From the NCBI GenBank assembly GCA_018061705.1, contig JAGOTO010000022.1, forward strand, positions 1 through 6,838: a DNA stretch of 6,838 nucleotides, written 5' to 3'. This document shows positions 1 to 5,353 of the stretch, one piece after another. The DNA is from Candidatus Saccharimonadota bacterium (GTDB taxonomy: Bacteria > Patescibacteria > Saccharimonadia > Saccharimonadales > UBA4665). Under the pieces are notes generated by a model. The model was not told the DNA's origin. It saw only the letters and a program-made list of their open reading frames with translations, and did no database searches. Position 1 is the stretch's first letter; each line of letters starts with the position of its first letter. The position numbers and the translations under genes were made by a program.

Positions 1-1
1 T

Positions 2-1273
2 GCCGAACACGACGCCATAACCACTATTGTTCAAGACTCGCCCATCAGTAAAGCTCTCTCGACTATTCTGGACTATGCCGCAAAGAATAGAGCAAGCGAT
101 GTCCATATAGAACCCCTCAAAGAAAGTCTCAAGATCCGCTGCCGTATCGACGGAATCTTGCGGGAGATTATGACTCTTCCGAAAAGCACCGAGCCACCGC
201 TCGTTTCCCGTATCAAGATTCTTGCAAATCTCAAGATTGATGAACACCGAATACCCCAAGACGGCGAGTTTTCGATAAGTGCAAGTGGCAAGGATATTGA
301 CTTACGTATCTCGGTTAGCCCGGTTATCTGGGGCGAGCAGGTAGTGATACGTTTGCTTGATAAGAGTGGTACGAGCCTCAAGCTAGAGGATATGGGTTAC
401 ACTGGTCGAGCGCTCAGGACAATTCGTGATGGCTTGACTCGTACAAACGGGATGATTCTGACATCAGGTCCCACTGGATCAGGTAAGTCGACAAGCCTCT
501 ATGCACTGCTCCAGGAGGTAAAAAACGACGGCGTCAATATTGTCACTCTTGAGGACCCGGTTGAATATAAAATGGATGGCATCAATCAAATCCAGGTTAA
601 TGCCGAGGTGGGTTTGACATTTAGCAACGGACTACGATCAATATTACGTCAAGATCCAGATATCGTGATGGTAGGCGAGATCCGCGACAAAGAGACCGCA
701 GAGCTGGCTGTGCAAGCGAGCCTGACCGGACATCTTGTCTTTAGTACGCTTCATACCAATAGTGCTGCGGGGATACTTCCGCGTTTGCTTGATATGGGGA
801 TAGAACCATTTCTCATCGCCAGTACCGTCCATGTCGTGATCGGTCAGCGACTTGTGCGTCGTAACGGACCATCCCAGGATAAATACCAATCCGATGCGGT
901 CGAAACAGCGGCAATCAAGGAGACTCTTGGCGGTCTGCTTCCGGCCGACGCAGCGCAGATGCAAGCTGCGGCGCAAGACCTTGGTTACGAAAACTTGCCA
1001 TTGGCTGGCGATACCGCTTATACTTTAACCAAGGGGAAAGATTCTCCTGGGACACCCGGAGGCTACAAAGGTCGACTTGGGCTGTACGAGGTTTTTGATG
1101 TTTCAACTGAGATTCAGGATTTGATCCTGAAACGTGCCACGAGCACCGAGATTCAGGATCAAGCGGAACGTCAAGGTATGGTGACGATGCGGCAAGACGG
1201 GTACTTTAAGGCACTGGATGGTCAAACAACCGTGCAGGAAGTCAACCGAGTTGCATCAGCCAATAGCGCCTAG
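2..1273 (+). CDS. pilB: PilB/GspE-family type IV pilus extension ATPase, 5'-truncated by window edge
   Basis: Cytoplasmic hexameric ATPase of the secretion-ATPase superfamily that powers pilin polymerisation through the PilC platform. The frame is open from base 2, so 423 residues are visible and the N-terminal regulatory domain (probably 130-170 residues) lies outside. Numbering from the first full codon, the N2-domain signature ASDVHIEP is at 31-38 and RIDGIL at 48-53. Walker A GPTGSGKST is at 156-164, the Asp box LEDPVEY at 183-189, the Walker B region DPDIVMVGEIRD at 218-229 (catalytic Glu 226) and the His box GHLVFSTLHTN at 243-253. The C-terminal GGYKGRLGLYEVF block (353-365) is typical of PilB. 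The usual zinc-binding CxxC pairs are absent: the only visible cysteine is residue 47. The order PilB then PilT, together with the GYKGRLGLYEVF block, favours extension rather than retraction. A TTG at 158 is internal to the domain and is not the start. The stop is TAG at 1271-1273. Confidence 0.96.
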   Translation, partial: AEHDAITTIVQDSPISKALSTILDYAAKNRASDVHIEPLKESLKIRCRIDGILREIMTLPKSTEPPLVSRIKILANLKIDEHRIPQDGEFSISASGKDIDLRISVSPVIWGEQVVIRLLDKSGTSLKLEDMGYTGRALRTIRDGLTRTNGMILTSGPTGSGKSTSLYALLQEVKNDGVNIVTLEDPVEYKMDGINQIQVNAEVGLTFSNGLRSILRQDPDIVMVGEIRDKETAELAVQASLTGHLVFSTLHTNSAAGILPRLLDMGIEPFLIASTVHVVIGQRLVRRNGPSQDKYQSDAVETAAIKETLGGLLPADAAQMQAAAQDLGYENLPLAGDTAYTLTKGKDSPGTPGGYKGRLGLYEVFDVSTEIQDLILKRATSTEIQDQAERQGMVTMRQDGYFKALDGQTTVQEVNRVASANSA

Positions 1274-1354
1274 GGGGAGAGTTAAGCAGTAATCAGAAGG
1301 TGGGGATATGAGAATCAAGCGACACATTACCGGATCAGATTCAGCCAATAGCGC
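1256..1354 (+). repeat. 14-nt direct repeat pair spanning the end of pilB and a downstream micro-ORF
   Basis: The 14-mer TCAGCCAATAGCGC occurs at 1256-1269, the last codons of pilB, and again at 1341-1354 in the pilB-pilT gap. Both copies fall in the same codon register of their own open frame (pilB and the 1308 micro-ORF), so both read Ser-Ala-Asn-Ser-Ala. The copies are 85 nt apart, so they are not in the same frame as each other. This may be a partial duplication of the pilB 3' end or a coincidence; the sequence alone does not decide. Confidence 0.5.
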
Positions 1355-1406
1355 ATTTGGTGCAAACTTTGATGTGCGATCGTTGCGACAAAGGAGGGAT
1401 CGATAA
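1308..1406 (+). CDS. Candidate 32-aa micro-ORF between pilB and pilT (possible coupling leader)
   Basis: An open frame from ATG 1308 to TAA 1404-1406 encodes a basic, 32-residue peptide ending SLRQRRDR. It matches no family I recognise. An AAGGTGG sequence at 1297-1303 could serve as a ribosome-binding site 4 nt before the ATG. Its stop overlaps the pilT start by one base (TAATG). Its codons 29-30 are a tandem AGG AGG, which is at the same time the Shine-Dalgarno sequence of pilT, so a ribosome translating it would cover and then release the pilT initiation site. That geometry fits translational coupling or a regulatory leader peptide. Frames this short arise by chance, so coding status is unproven. 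The alternative is that the gap is just untranslated leader for pilT. Confidence 0.3.
   Translation: MRIKRHITGSDSANSAFGANFDVRSLRQRRDR
1392..1397 (+). promoter_or_regulatory. Shine-Dalgarno sequence of pilT, embedded in micro-ORF codons
   Basis: A full-consensus AGGAGG lies 8 nt before the pilT ATG at 1406 and fixes that start. It coincides with two in-frame AGG arginine codons of the 1308-1406 open frame. Confidence 0.85.
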
Positions 1407-2473
1407 TGGCCGGCCAGCCACGTATAGAATTACTGCTCGAAGAAGTAGTCAAGAAAAAAGCATCGGATCTGCACATTCAGGTCGGGCTGCCACCGATGTT
1501 GCGCGTCGACGGAGCGCTCGCACCCGTAGCAGGAGCCGATATCTTGACGGAGGAAACGGTGGAGTCCTTGATCTTTGCTATCCTCGATGAAGATCAAAAG
1601 CAAATATTACTCAAGGACAAGGAATTTGATTTTAGCTTTGCATTTGGAGACCTAGGACGGTTTCGAGTCAATGCATTTCACGAAAGGGGTAATCTTGCAG
1701 CCGCGCTCCGACTTATTCCTAACGAAATGCTTACCATTGAACAGCTTGGCTTGCCGCCAATAACTGCGAAGTTTGCTGAGTATCCTCGTGGTCTCGTCCT
1801 GGTAACAGGGCCGACGGGATCTGGGAAATCAACATCATTGGCAGCTTTGATCCACAAGATCAACATGGAGCAAGCAAAGCACATCATTACGATAGAAGAT
1901 CCGATTGAGTACACTCACCGCAGCAAAAAATCCGTTATCGTGCAACGCGAGGTCCATTATGATACATATAGCTTTAGCGCGGCACTTCGTTCGAGCCTCC
2001 GCGAAGATCCTGACGTAGTGCTTATCGGAGAGATGCGAGACTTGGAAACCATCGCGAGTGCTATCACGATTGCCGAAACAGGCCATCTGGTGTTTGCTAC
2101 ACTCCACACCAATTCCGCCGCGCAGTCGATCGATCGCATGGTGGATGTTTTTCCGCCCCATCAGCAACCTCAGATACGAGCCCAGCTCAGCAATATCCTG
2201 ATGGCAATATGTAGCCAGCGGCTCATACCGTCGATCGGTGGTGGGCGAATCGCCGCGGCAGAAATTTTGATTGCGACACCAGCAGTCAGAAACATCATTC
2301 GGGAGGGCAAGACCCACCAATTGGATGCGGTGATTCAAACCGGGGCAGAGTTTGGCATGCAGAGTATGGACAAGCAGCTTGTCTCGCTCATTCATGCCGG
2401 GACGATTAGCTATGATGAGGCCCGGAACTTCGCAGTTGATATTGATGAGCTCGATCGGTTGATGAGGGACTAG
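1406..2473 (+). CDS. pilT: PilT twitching-motility / pilus retraction ATPase
   Basis: Cytoplasmic hexameric ATPase that drives depolymerisation of the pilus fibre for retraction, twitching and pulling on surfaces or partner cells. At 355 residues it has the usual PilT length (about 340-370). The N-terminal PAS-like domain carries ASDLHIQVGLPP at 19-30 and RVDG at 33-36. Walker A GPTGSGKST is at 135-143, the Asp box IEDPIEY at 163-169, the Walker B region DPDVVLIGEMRD at 201-212 (catalytic Glu 209) and the His box GHLVFATLHTN at 226-236. The PilT-specific AIRNLIRE motif appears as AVRNIIRE at 293-300; it is needed for retraction in characterised PilT proteins and separates this gene from the PilB just upstream. 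The start ATG is set by a perfect AGGAGG at 1392-1397, 8 nt upstream. It is probably cotranscribed with pilB and pilC, and its start overlaps the stop of a 32-codon open frame. Confidence 0.97.
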   Translation: MAGQPRIELLLEEVVKKKASDLHIQVGLPPMLRVDGALAPVAGADILTEETVESLIFAILDEDQKQILLKDKEFDFSFAFGDLGRFRVNAFHERGNLAAALRLIPNEMLTIEQLGLPPITAKFAEYPRGLVLVTGPTGSGKSTSLAALIHKINMEQAKHIITIEDPIEYTHRSKKSVIVQREVHYDTYSFSAALRSSLREDPDVVLIGEMRDLETIASAITIAETGHLVFATLHTNSAAQSIDRMVDVFPPHQQPQIRAQLSNILMAICSQRLIPSIGGGRIAAAEILIATPAVRNIIREGKTHQLDAVIQTGAEFGMQSMDKQLVSLIHAGTISYDEARNFAVDIDELDRLMRD

Positions 2474-2475
2474 CG

Positions 2476-2571
2476 ATGACGCATATAATTGACGAAAGCC
2501 GAATCGAGCAGATGACTACGATGGTGGGATTTGGCTCGTCAGTGGAACTGAACGGAGCTCGCATATGTTGA
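2476..2571 (+). CDS. Candidate 31-aa micro-ORF between pilT and pilC (possible coupling leader)
   Basis: An open frame starts at ATG 2476, two bases after the pilT stop, and ends with TGA 2569-2571, reading 4 nt past the pilC ATG (7-nt overlap). GAGGG at 2464-2468, inside the last pilT codons, is 7 nt from the ATG and is a good ribosome-binding site. The peptide begins MTHIIDESRIEQM and ends NGARIC; I recognise no family and see no signal peptide or membrane segment. It spans the pilC Shine-Dalgarno sequence and start, so translating it would couple pilT and pilC expression. It has nearly the same size and layout as the open frame before pilT, but the two peptides do not resemble each other. 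It could be a chance frame. Confidence 0.3.
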   Translation: MTHIIDESRIEQMTTMVGFGSSVELNGARIC

Positions 2572-3785
2572 CATACAATTATGTTGCCCGTAACCCACAG
2601 ACGGGTAAGGTCATTAAATCGACAGTTCAGGCGGACAGCGAGGGGGCGGCGGCAAAGCTAATTAAAGCAGAGGGGCTTGTCGCAACTGATATATCAATAG
2701 AGGGATCTCGTTCGGCGCTGCTCGGCGGTTACAAAGGACGCGTGAAGCTCAAAGAGAAGGTCATGTTTAGCCGACAGCTCAGTACTCTCATCAATGCTGG
2801 CTTACCACTACTCCAGGCGCTTCGGAGCGTCAACCAACAAACCGTCAATAAAAATTTCCGTATTGTCCTCGGACAAGTGATCGGGGATGTTGAGGGCGGT
2901 ACGACGCTCGCCAACGCAATGTCACGTCATCCGAAGGTGTTTAACCAGGTATATCTCGCGCTGATTGCGGCTGGTGAATCTTCTGGTACGCTCGACAAAG
3001 CGCTCGAGAGGCTCGCAATCCAACAGGAAAAAGAAGCAGACCTCAACAGTAAAATACGCGGCGCCATGGTATACCCAGGGGTGGTCTTGGGTGTTATGGT
3101 CGCCGTTGTCGGATTTATGGTGGTTAAGGTCTTGCCTCAAGTCGAAGTAATTTACGAGAGCATGCCAGGGGCGAACCTGCCATTGGTCACAAGGGTCATG
3201 CTCGCAATATCACACTTCACTATTAAGTACTGGTGGGTGGTGTTGATTGTCATCGGCCTCATGATATTCTTGACGTCGCGCTGGGCGAGAACAGGACCGG
3301 GCAAAGAAGTGATCGACAAGATCAAAATGAAGGGCTGGCCGTTTGGCAACTTGTTTATGAAAGTGTATATGGCGCGTTTTGCCCGAACCGGTACCACCTT
3401 GGTCGCGAGTGGTGTGCCATTGCTACAGATGCTTGATATTACCGGCCGAGCTGTCAATAACGTCCATATTGAGTCGTCGATACAGAGGGCCGGCGATAAA
3501 GTAAAGGGTGGCAAGGGGCTCGCCGAAAGCATAGAGAATGATCCAAACTTTCTGCCACTTGTACCAAGCATGATCAAGATCGGTGAGCAGTCGGGTGCCA
3601 TGGAGCAGATGCTGGCAAAGATAGCAGAGTACTACGAAAAAGAGGTTGATACTGAGGTCGATAATATTTCGTCTATCATTGAGCCAGTTATGATGGTTCT
3701 GCTGGGCATTGTGGCATTTATCATCGTTGCTGCCGTGCTGCTACCGATCTACGGCCTGGCTGGCCAAAGTGGTTTGGGCGGGTAG
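2565..3785 (+). CDS. pilC: PilC/GspF-family type IV pilus inner-membrane platform protein
   Basis: Polytopic membrane protein that forms the platform on which the PilB and PilT motors act and through which pilins enter or leave the fibre. The length of 406 residues is standard. Two tandem T2SSF domains are visible at about 65-190 and 268-392. The first begins FSRQLSTLINAGLPLLQAL (68-86) and contains the characteristic GESSGTLD (137-144); the second repeats the pattern with FARTGTTLVASGVPLLQML (272-290) and GEQSGAMEQ (340-348). Hydrophobic membrane segments lie at about 170-192, 222-238 and 373-396, the last after the family motif IIEPVMM. The ATG at 2565 is supported by GGAG at 2554-2557, 7 nt upstream, and the N-terminal YNYVARNPQTGK resembles the usual PilC beginning. 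It lies 91 nt after pilT, with a 31-codon open frame overlapping its start. A new promoter appears just after its stop, so it probably ends the pilB-pilT-pilC unit. Confidence 0.97.
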   Translation: MLTYNYVARNPQTGKVIKSTVQADSEGAAAKLIKAEGLVATDISIEGSRSALLGGYKGRVKLKEKVMFSRQLSTLINAGLPLLQALRSVNQQTVNKNFRIVLGQVIGDVEGGTTLANAMSRHPKVFNQVYLALIAAGESSGTLDKALERLAIQQEKEADLNSKIRGAMVYPGVVLGVMVAVVGFMVVKVLPQVEVIYESMPGANLPLVTRVMLAISHFTIKYWWVVLIVIGLMIFLTSRWARTGPGKEVIDKIKMKGWPFGNLFMKVYMARFARTGTTLVASGVPLLQMLDITGRAVNNVHIESSIQRAGDKVKGGKGLAESIENDPNFLPLVPSMIKIGEQSGAMEQMLAKIAEYYEKEVDTEVDNISSIIEPVMMVLLGIVAFIIVAAVLLPIYGLAGQSGLGG

Positions 3786-3799
3786 CTACCATCTCGCTA

Positions 3800-3828
3800 T
3801 TGCTTTTCATGGTCAAGGGCCGTATATT
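3800..3828 (+). promoter_or_regulatory. Sigma70-type promoter candidate for the pilin gene
   Basis: TTGCTT (3800-3805) and TATATT (3823-3828) are separated by an optimal 17-nt spacer in the gap after pilC. The -10 matches consensus at five of six bases, the -35 at three. Transcription would begin near 3835, giving a leader of about 36 nt before the pilin ATG at 3871. A separate promoter makes sense, because a fibre subunit is needed in far greater amount than PilB, PilT or PilC. Confidence 0.55.
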
Positions 3829-3846
3829 TTAAGGATAAGTGTAATG

Positions 3847-3860
3847 TAAAGGGTAAAGGG
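3847..3860 (+). promoter_or_regulatory. Duplicated TAAAGGG ribosome-binding region of the pilin gene
   Basis: TAAAGGG occurs twice back to back (3847-3853 and 3854-3860). The second copy puts an AAAGGG purine stretch 10 nt before the pilin ATG at 3871, a workable though slightly long spacing. The first copy is too distant to be used directly; it may be a standby site or chance. Confidence 0.45.
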
Positions 3861-3870
3861 CACCGCAATT

Positions 3871-4356
3871 ATGCACAAACTATCACAAAGAAGGCAGCAA
3901 GGGTTCACAATCATCGAAGTTCTTATTGTCCTGGCGATTGCCGGGCTGATACTATTGATCGTATTTCTCGCCGTTCCTGCACTCCAGCGTAACCAGCGTA
4001 ACACTACGAAGAAAAGTGATGTAGCTCGAGTGGGGGGAGCGGTCAGTGAGTTTGTCGCAAATTCCAATGGCAGAACTCCTGTCCCAGCCGACAATGGTGC
4101 TATCGCGAGCGCGGCGGGTAGGCTTGGACAATACGACTTTGTGGCGACGCCAGCAGACCTGATTATCGTAAATCAGACCACAGCAACGGCTGCGCTGAAC
4201 AACACAAGGCAAATGCGCATCGTCACAAATGCACAGTGTGGCGCTGGTGGCGCTACTGCTCTCGGTAGCTCATCCAGACAAACCGTCATACAGTATACGG
4301 TCGAAAATGCAGGCACTCCTGCTCCTGGTGGCACGCCGGTTTGTACCGAGATATAA
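3871..4356 (+). CDS. pilA: Type IV pilin, probable major fibre subunit (PilA-like)
   Basis: A 161-residue prepilin. An 11-residue basic leader (MHKLSQRRQQG) precedes the prepilin peptidase site G/FTIIE, with Phe at mature position +1 and the conserved Glu at +5. The hydrophobic helix continues to about residue 38 (VLIVLAIAGLILLIVFLAV), followed by a basic, polar amphipathic alpha1-C stretch and a Gly/Ala/Thr-rich globular part. Two cysteines (C123 and C158) could form the C-terminal disulfide loop common in pilins; the protein ends three residues after the second. Its own promoter, small size and canonical cleavage site suggest the major subunit, though sequence alone cannot exclude a minor role. 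It sits between pilC and pilD, with a strong hairpin after its stop. The subunit is held in the inner membrane until extracted by PilB/PilC and processed by the PilD encoded next. Confidence 0.9.
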   Translation: MHKLSQRRQQGFTIIEVLIVLAIAGLILLIVFLAVPALQRNQRNTTKKSDVARVGGAVSEFVANSNGRTPVPADNGAIASAAGRLGQYDFVATPADLIIVNQTTATAALNNTRQMRIVTNAQCGAGGATALGSSSRQTVIQYTVENAGTPAPGGTPVCTEI

Positions 4357-4369
4357 AACCTCAATGGCT

Positions 4370-4402
4370 TTAAGACAAGGTCCCCAGGGGGCCTTGTCTT
4401 AA
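4370..4402 (+). terminator. Very strong hairpin after the pilin gene (terminator-like, no U-tract)
   Basis: TAAGACAAGG at 4371-4380 is perfectly complementary to CCTTGTCTTA at 4392-4401. Flanking T4370-A4402 adds a pair, and an inner T-G wobble plus three C-G pairs give about 15 pairs closed by a three-base loop. It begins 13 nt after the pilin stop. It lacks the run of T expected after a Rho-independent terminator on either strand, so it could instead be a 3'-end stabilising or processing hairpin that separates abundant pilin mRNA from pilD. Confidence 0.6.
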
Positions 4403-4416
4403 TATGTATGAGATTC

Positions 4417-4425
4417 TGGTATGCT
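4417..4425 (+). promoter_or_regulatory. Extended -10 promoter candidate for pilD (predicts leaderless mRNA)
   Basis: TGGTATGCT fits the extended -10 pattern TGnTATnnT. It ends 6 nt before the pilD ATG at 4432, so transcription would start at or within a base or two of the start codon. No Shine-Dalgarno sequence precedes pilD, consistent with leaderless translation. A possible -35 TTGTCT (4395-4400) lies in the 3' arm of the preceding hairpin, at a long 19-nt spacing. Confidence 0.5.
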
Positions 4426-4431
4426 TAAACC

Positions 4432-5304
4432 ATGATTGCAATCTTAGTACTTTTGATGGGGGTTGTGTGGGGGAGCTTTGTTAACGCTCTCGTATGGAGA
4501 ATCCGTGTCCAGGAAGATGCGGCAGAAGCATCATCCGACACCAAACCGTCAAACACCTCGAGTCATCAGACGCAGGGGCGGCCTTCGGCACACGACTACT
4601 CCATACTGAGAGGGCGGAGTATGTGTCCGCGGTGCCACCACAAACTTGCCGCCAAGGACCTAGTACCTATACTGAGTTGGCTGCAGCTCCATGGTCGCTG
4701 TCGATATTGCCGCAAACCAATTTCTTTGCAGTATCCACTCGTCGAGCTTTTGACGGGACTGGTATTCGTCATATTTTACCTGGGATGGCAGTTTTCTCTC
4801 AGTGGGCTTCACCTCGTTTGGTTTTTGTACGGATTAGCGTATCTTGTATTCTTTGTGGCTCTTGCAGTTTATGACTTCAAATGGATGCTGCTGCCCGACC
4901 GGCTAGTTTTCCCGCTGACGGCACTGGCACTGAGCCAGGCTCTCGTCTCCGGCATCTATATGCAAAGCTGGGATGCACTTTGGCAGCCGTTTGCTGGCGC
5001 GGGTATTATATTCAGTATTTTTTGGGGTATTTACCAACTTTCTGATGGCGAATGGATCGGTGGTGGGGATGTTAAACTTGCGGTTCCGCTGGGGCTCATC
5101 GCAGGCACGCCGCTCCGAGCTTTGCTCGTTGTGTTTATCGCGTCGCTGATCGGAACCATCACGAGCCTACCCGGTCTTATTCGTGCCAAACAAACTGGCT
5201 GGACTCGCCATATTCCTTTTGGCCCGTACCTTCTTGCGGGGTGCTTGATCGTTATGCTTTGGGCGGATAAAATCGTCACATGGTATCAGGGAATGTTGCT
5301 GTAA
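4432..5304 (+). CDS. pilD: PilD prepilin peptidase / N-methyltransferase (A24 family)
   Basis: Polytopic inner-membrane aspartic protease that removes prepilin leaders after Gly and usually methylates the new N-terminal amine. At 290 residues it is a typical bifunctional enzyme. The N-terminal helix carries GSFVNALVWR (14-23), the family's GSFxN motif. A hydrophilic 40-residue cytoplasmic loop follows. The paired CxxC motifs are C65/C68 and C90/C93, the metal-binding module of full-length enzymes. The peptidase domain has both catalytic aspartates: D148 in YDFKWMLLPD and D213 in GGGDVKL (210-216). About seven to eight hydrophobic segments are visible, for example at 103-119, 124-147, 185-202 and 219-243. 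The ATG start is directly followed by the first membrane helix and lacks a ribosome-binding site, but has an extended -10 just upstream. Its substrates are probably the four prepilins encoded around it. Confidence 0.96.
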   Translation: MIAILVLLMGVVWGSFVNALVWRIRVQEDAAEASSDTKPSNTSSHQTQGRPSAHDYSILRGRSMCPRCHHKLAAKDLVPILSWLQLHGRCRYCRKPISLQYPLVELLTGLVFVIFYLGWQFSLSGLHLVWFLYGLAYLVFFVALAVYDFKWMLLPDRLVFPLTALALSQALVSGIYMQSWDALWQPFAGAGIIFSIFWGIYQLSDGEWIGGGDVKLAVPLGLIAGTPLRALLVVFIASLIGTITSLPGLIRAKQTGWTRHIPFGPYLLAGCLIVMLWADKIVTWYQGMLL

Positions 5305-5335
5305 AAGATTCTCCGTAACTCTGTCATCCTGCTTG

Positions 5336-5344
5336 TGCTATACT
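5336..5344 (+). promoter_or_regulatory. Extended -10 promoter candidate for the first minor pilin (near-leaderless mRNA)
   Basis: TGCTATACT fits TGnTATAnT, five of six bases of TATAAT plus the TG extension. It ends 9 nt before the ATG at 5354, placing the start site near A5351 with a leader of about 3 nt. No clear -35 and no Shine-Dalgarno sequence are present. It argues for the ATG at 5354 and against the in-frame TTG at 5333, which would lie upstream of the transcript. Confidence 0.55.
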
Positions 5345-5353
5345 ACCCTCAGT

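Noticed and set aside
158..160. TTG as the start of pilB
   Set aside because: The frame is open back to base 2 and the upstream part encodes the conserved ASDVHIEP and RIDGIL motifs, so the gene is truncated by the window edge.
1109..1159. Two copies of GAGATTCAGGAT in pilB (1109-1120 and 1148-1159), reading EIQD twice
   Set aside because: They are in frame 13 codons apart and fall in an ordinary helical C-terminal part of PilB; nothing indicates more than local similarity.
1357..1590. 77-codon open frame overlapping the pilT start
   Set aside because: It runs in a different frame across the PilT N-terminal domain, lacks a ribosome-binding site, and is low in recognisable protein character.
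1835..2395. 186-codon open frame on the - strand inside pilT
   Set aside because: It is fully antisense to a well-conserved ATPase domain, its translation resembles no family I know, and it has no recognisable start context; it is a shadow of pilT.
3152..3601. 149-codon open frame on the - strand inside pilC
   Set aside because: Antisense shadow of the conserved PilC coding region, with no own promoter or ribosome-binding site seen.
4494..4874. 126-codon open frame on the + strand overlapping pilD
   Set aside because: It lies in another frame within pilD, which carries all the peptidase motifs; the alternative translation shows no motif.
5333..5353. TTG start extending the first minor pilin by 7 residues
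   Set aside because: It has no ribosome-binding site, lies on top of the -10 element, and lengthens an already normal leader; ATG at 5354 gives MKKGGY, a typical prepilin start.
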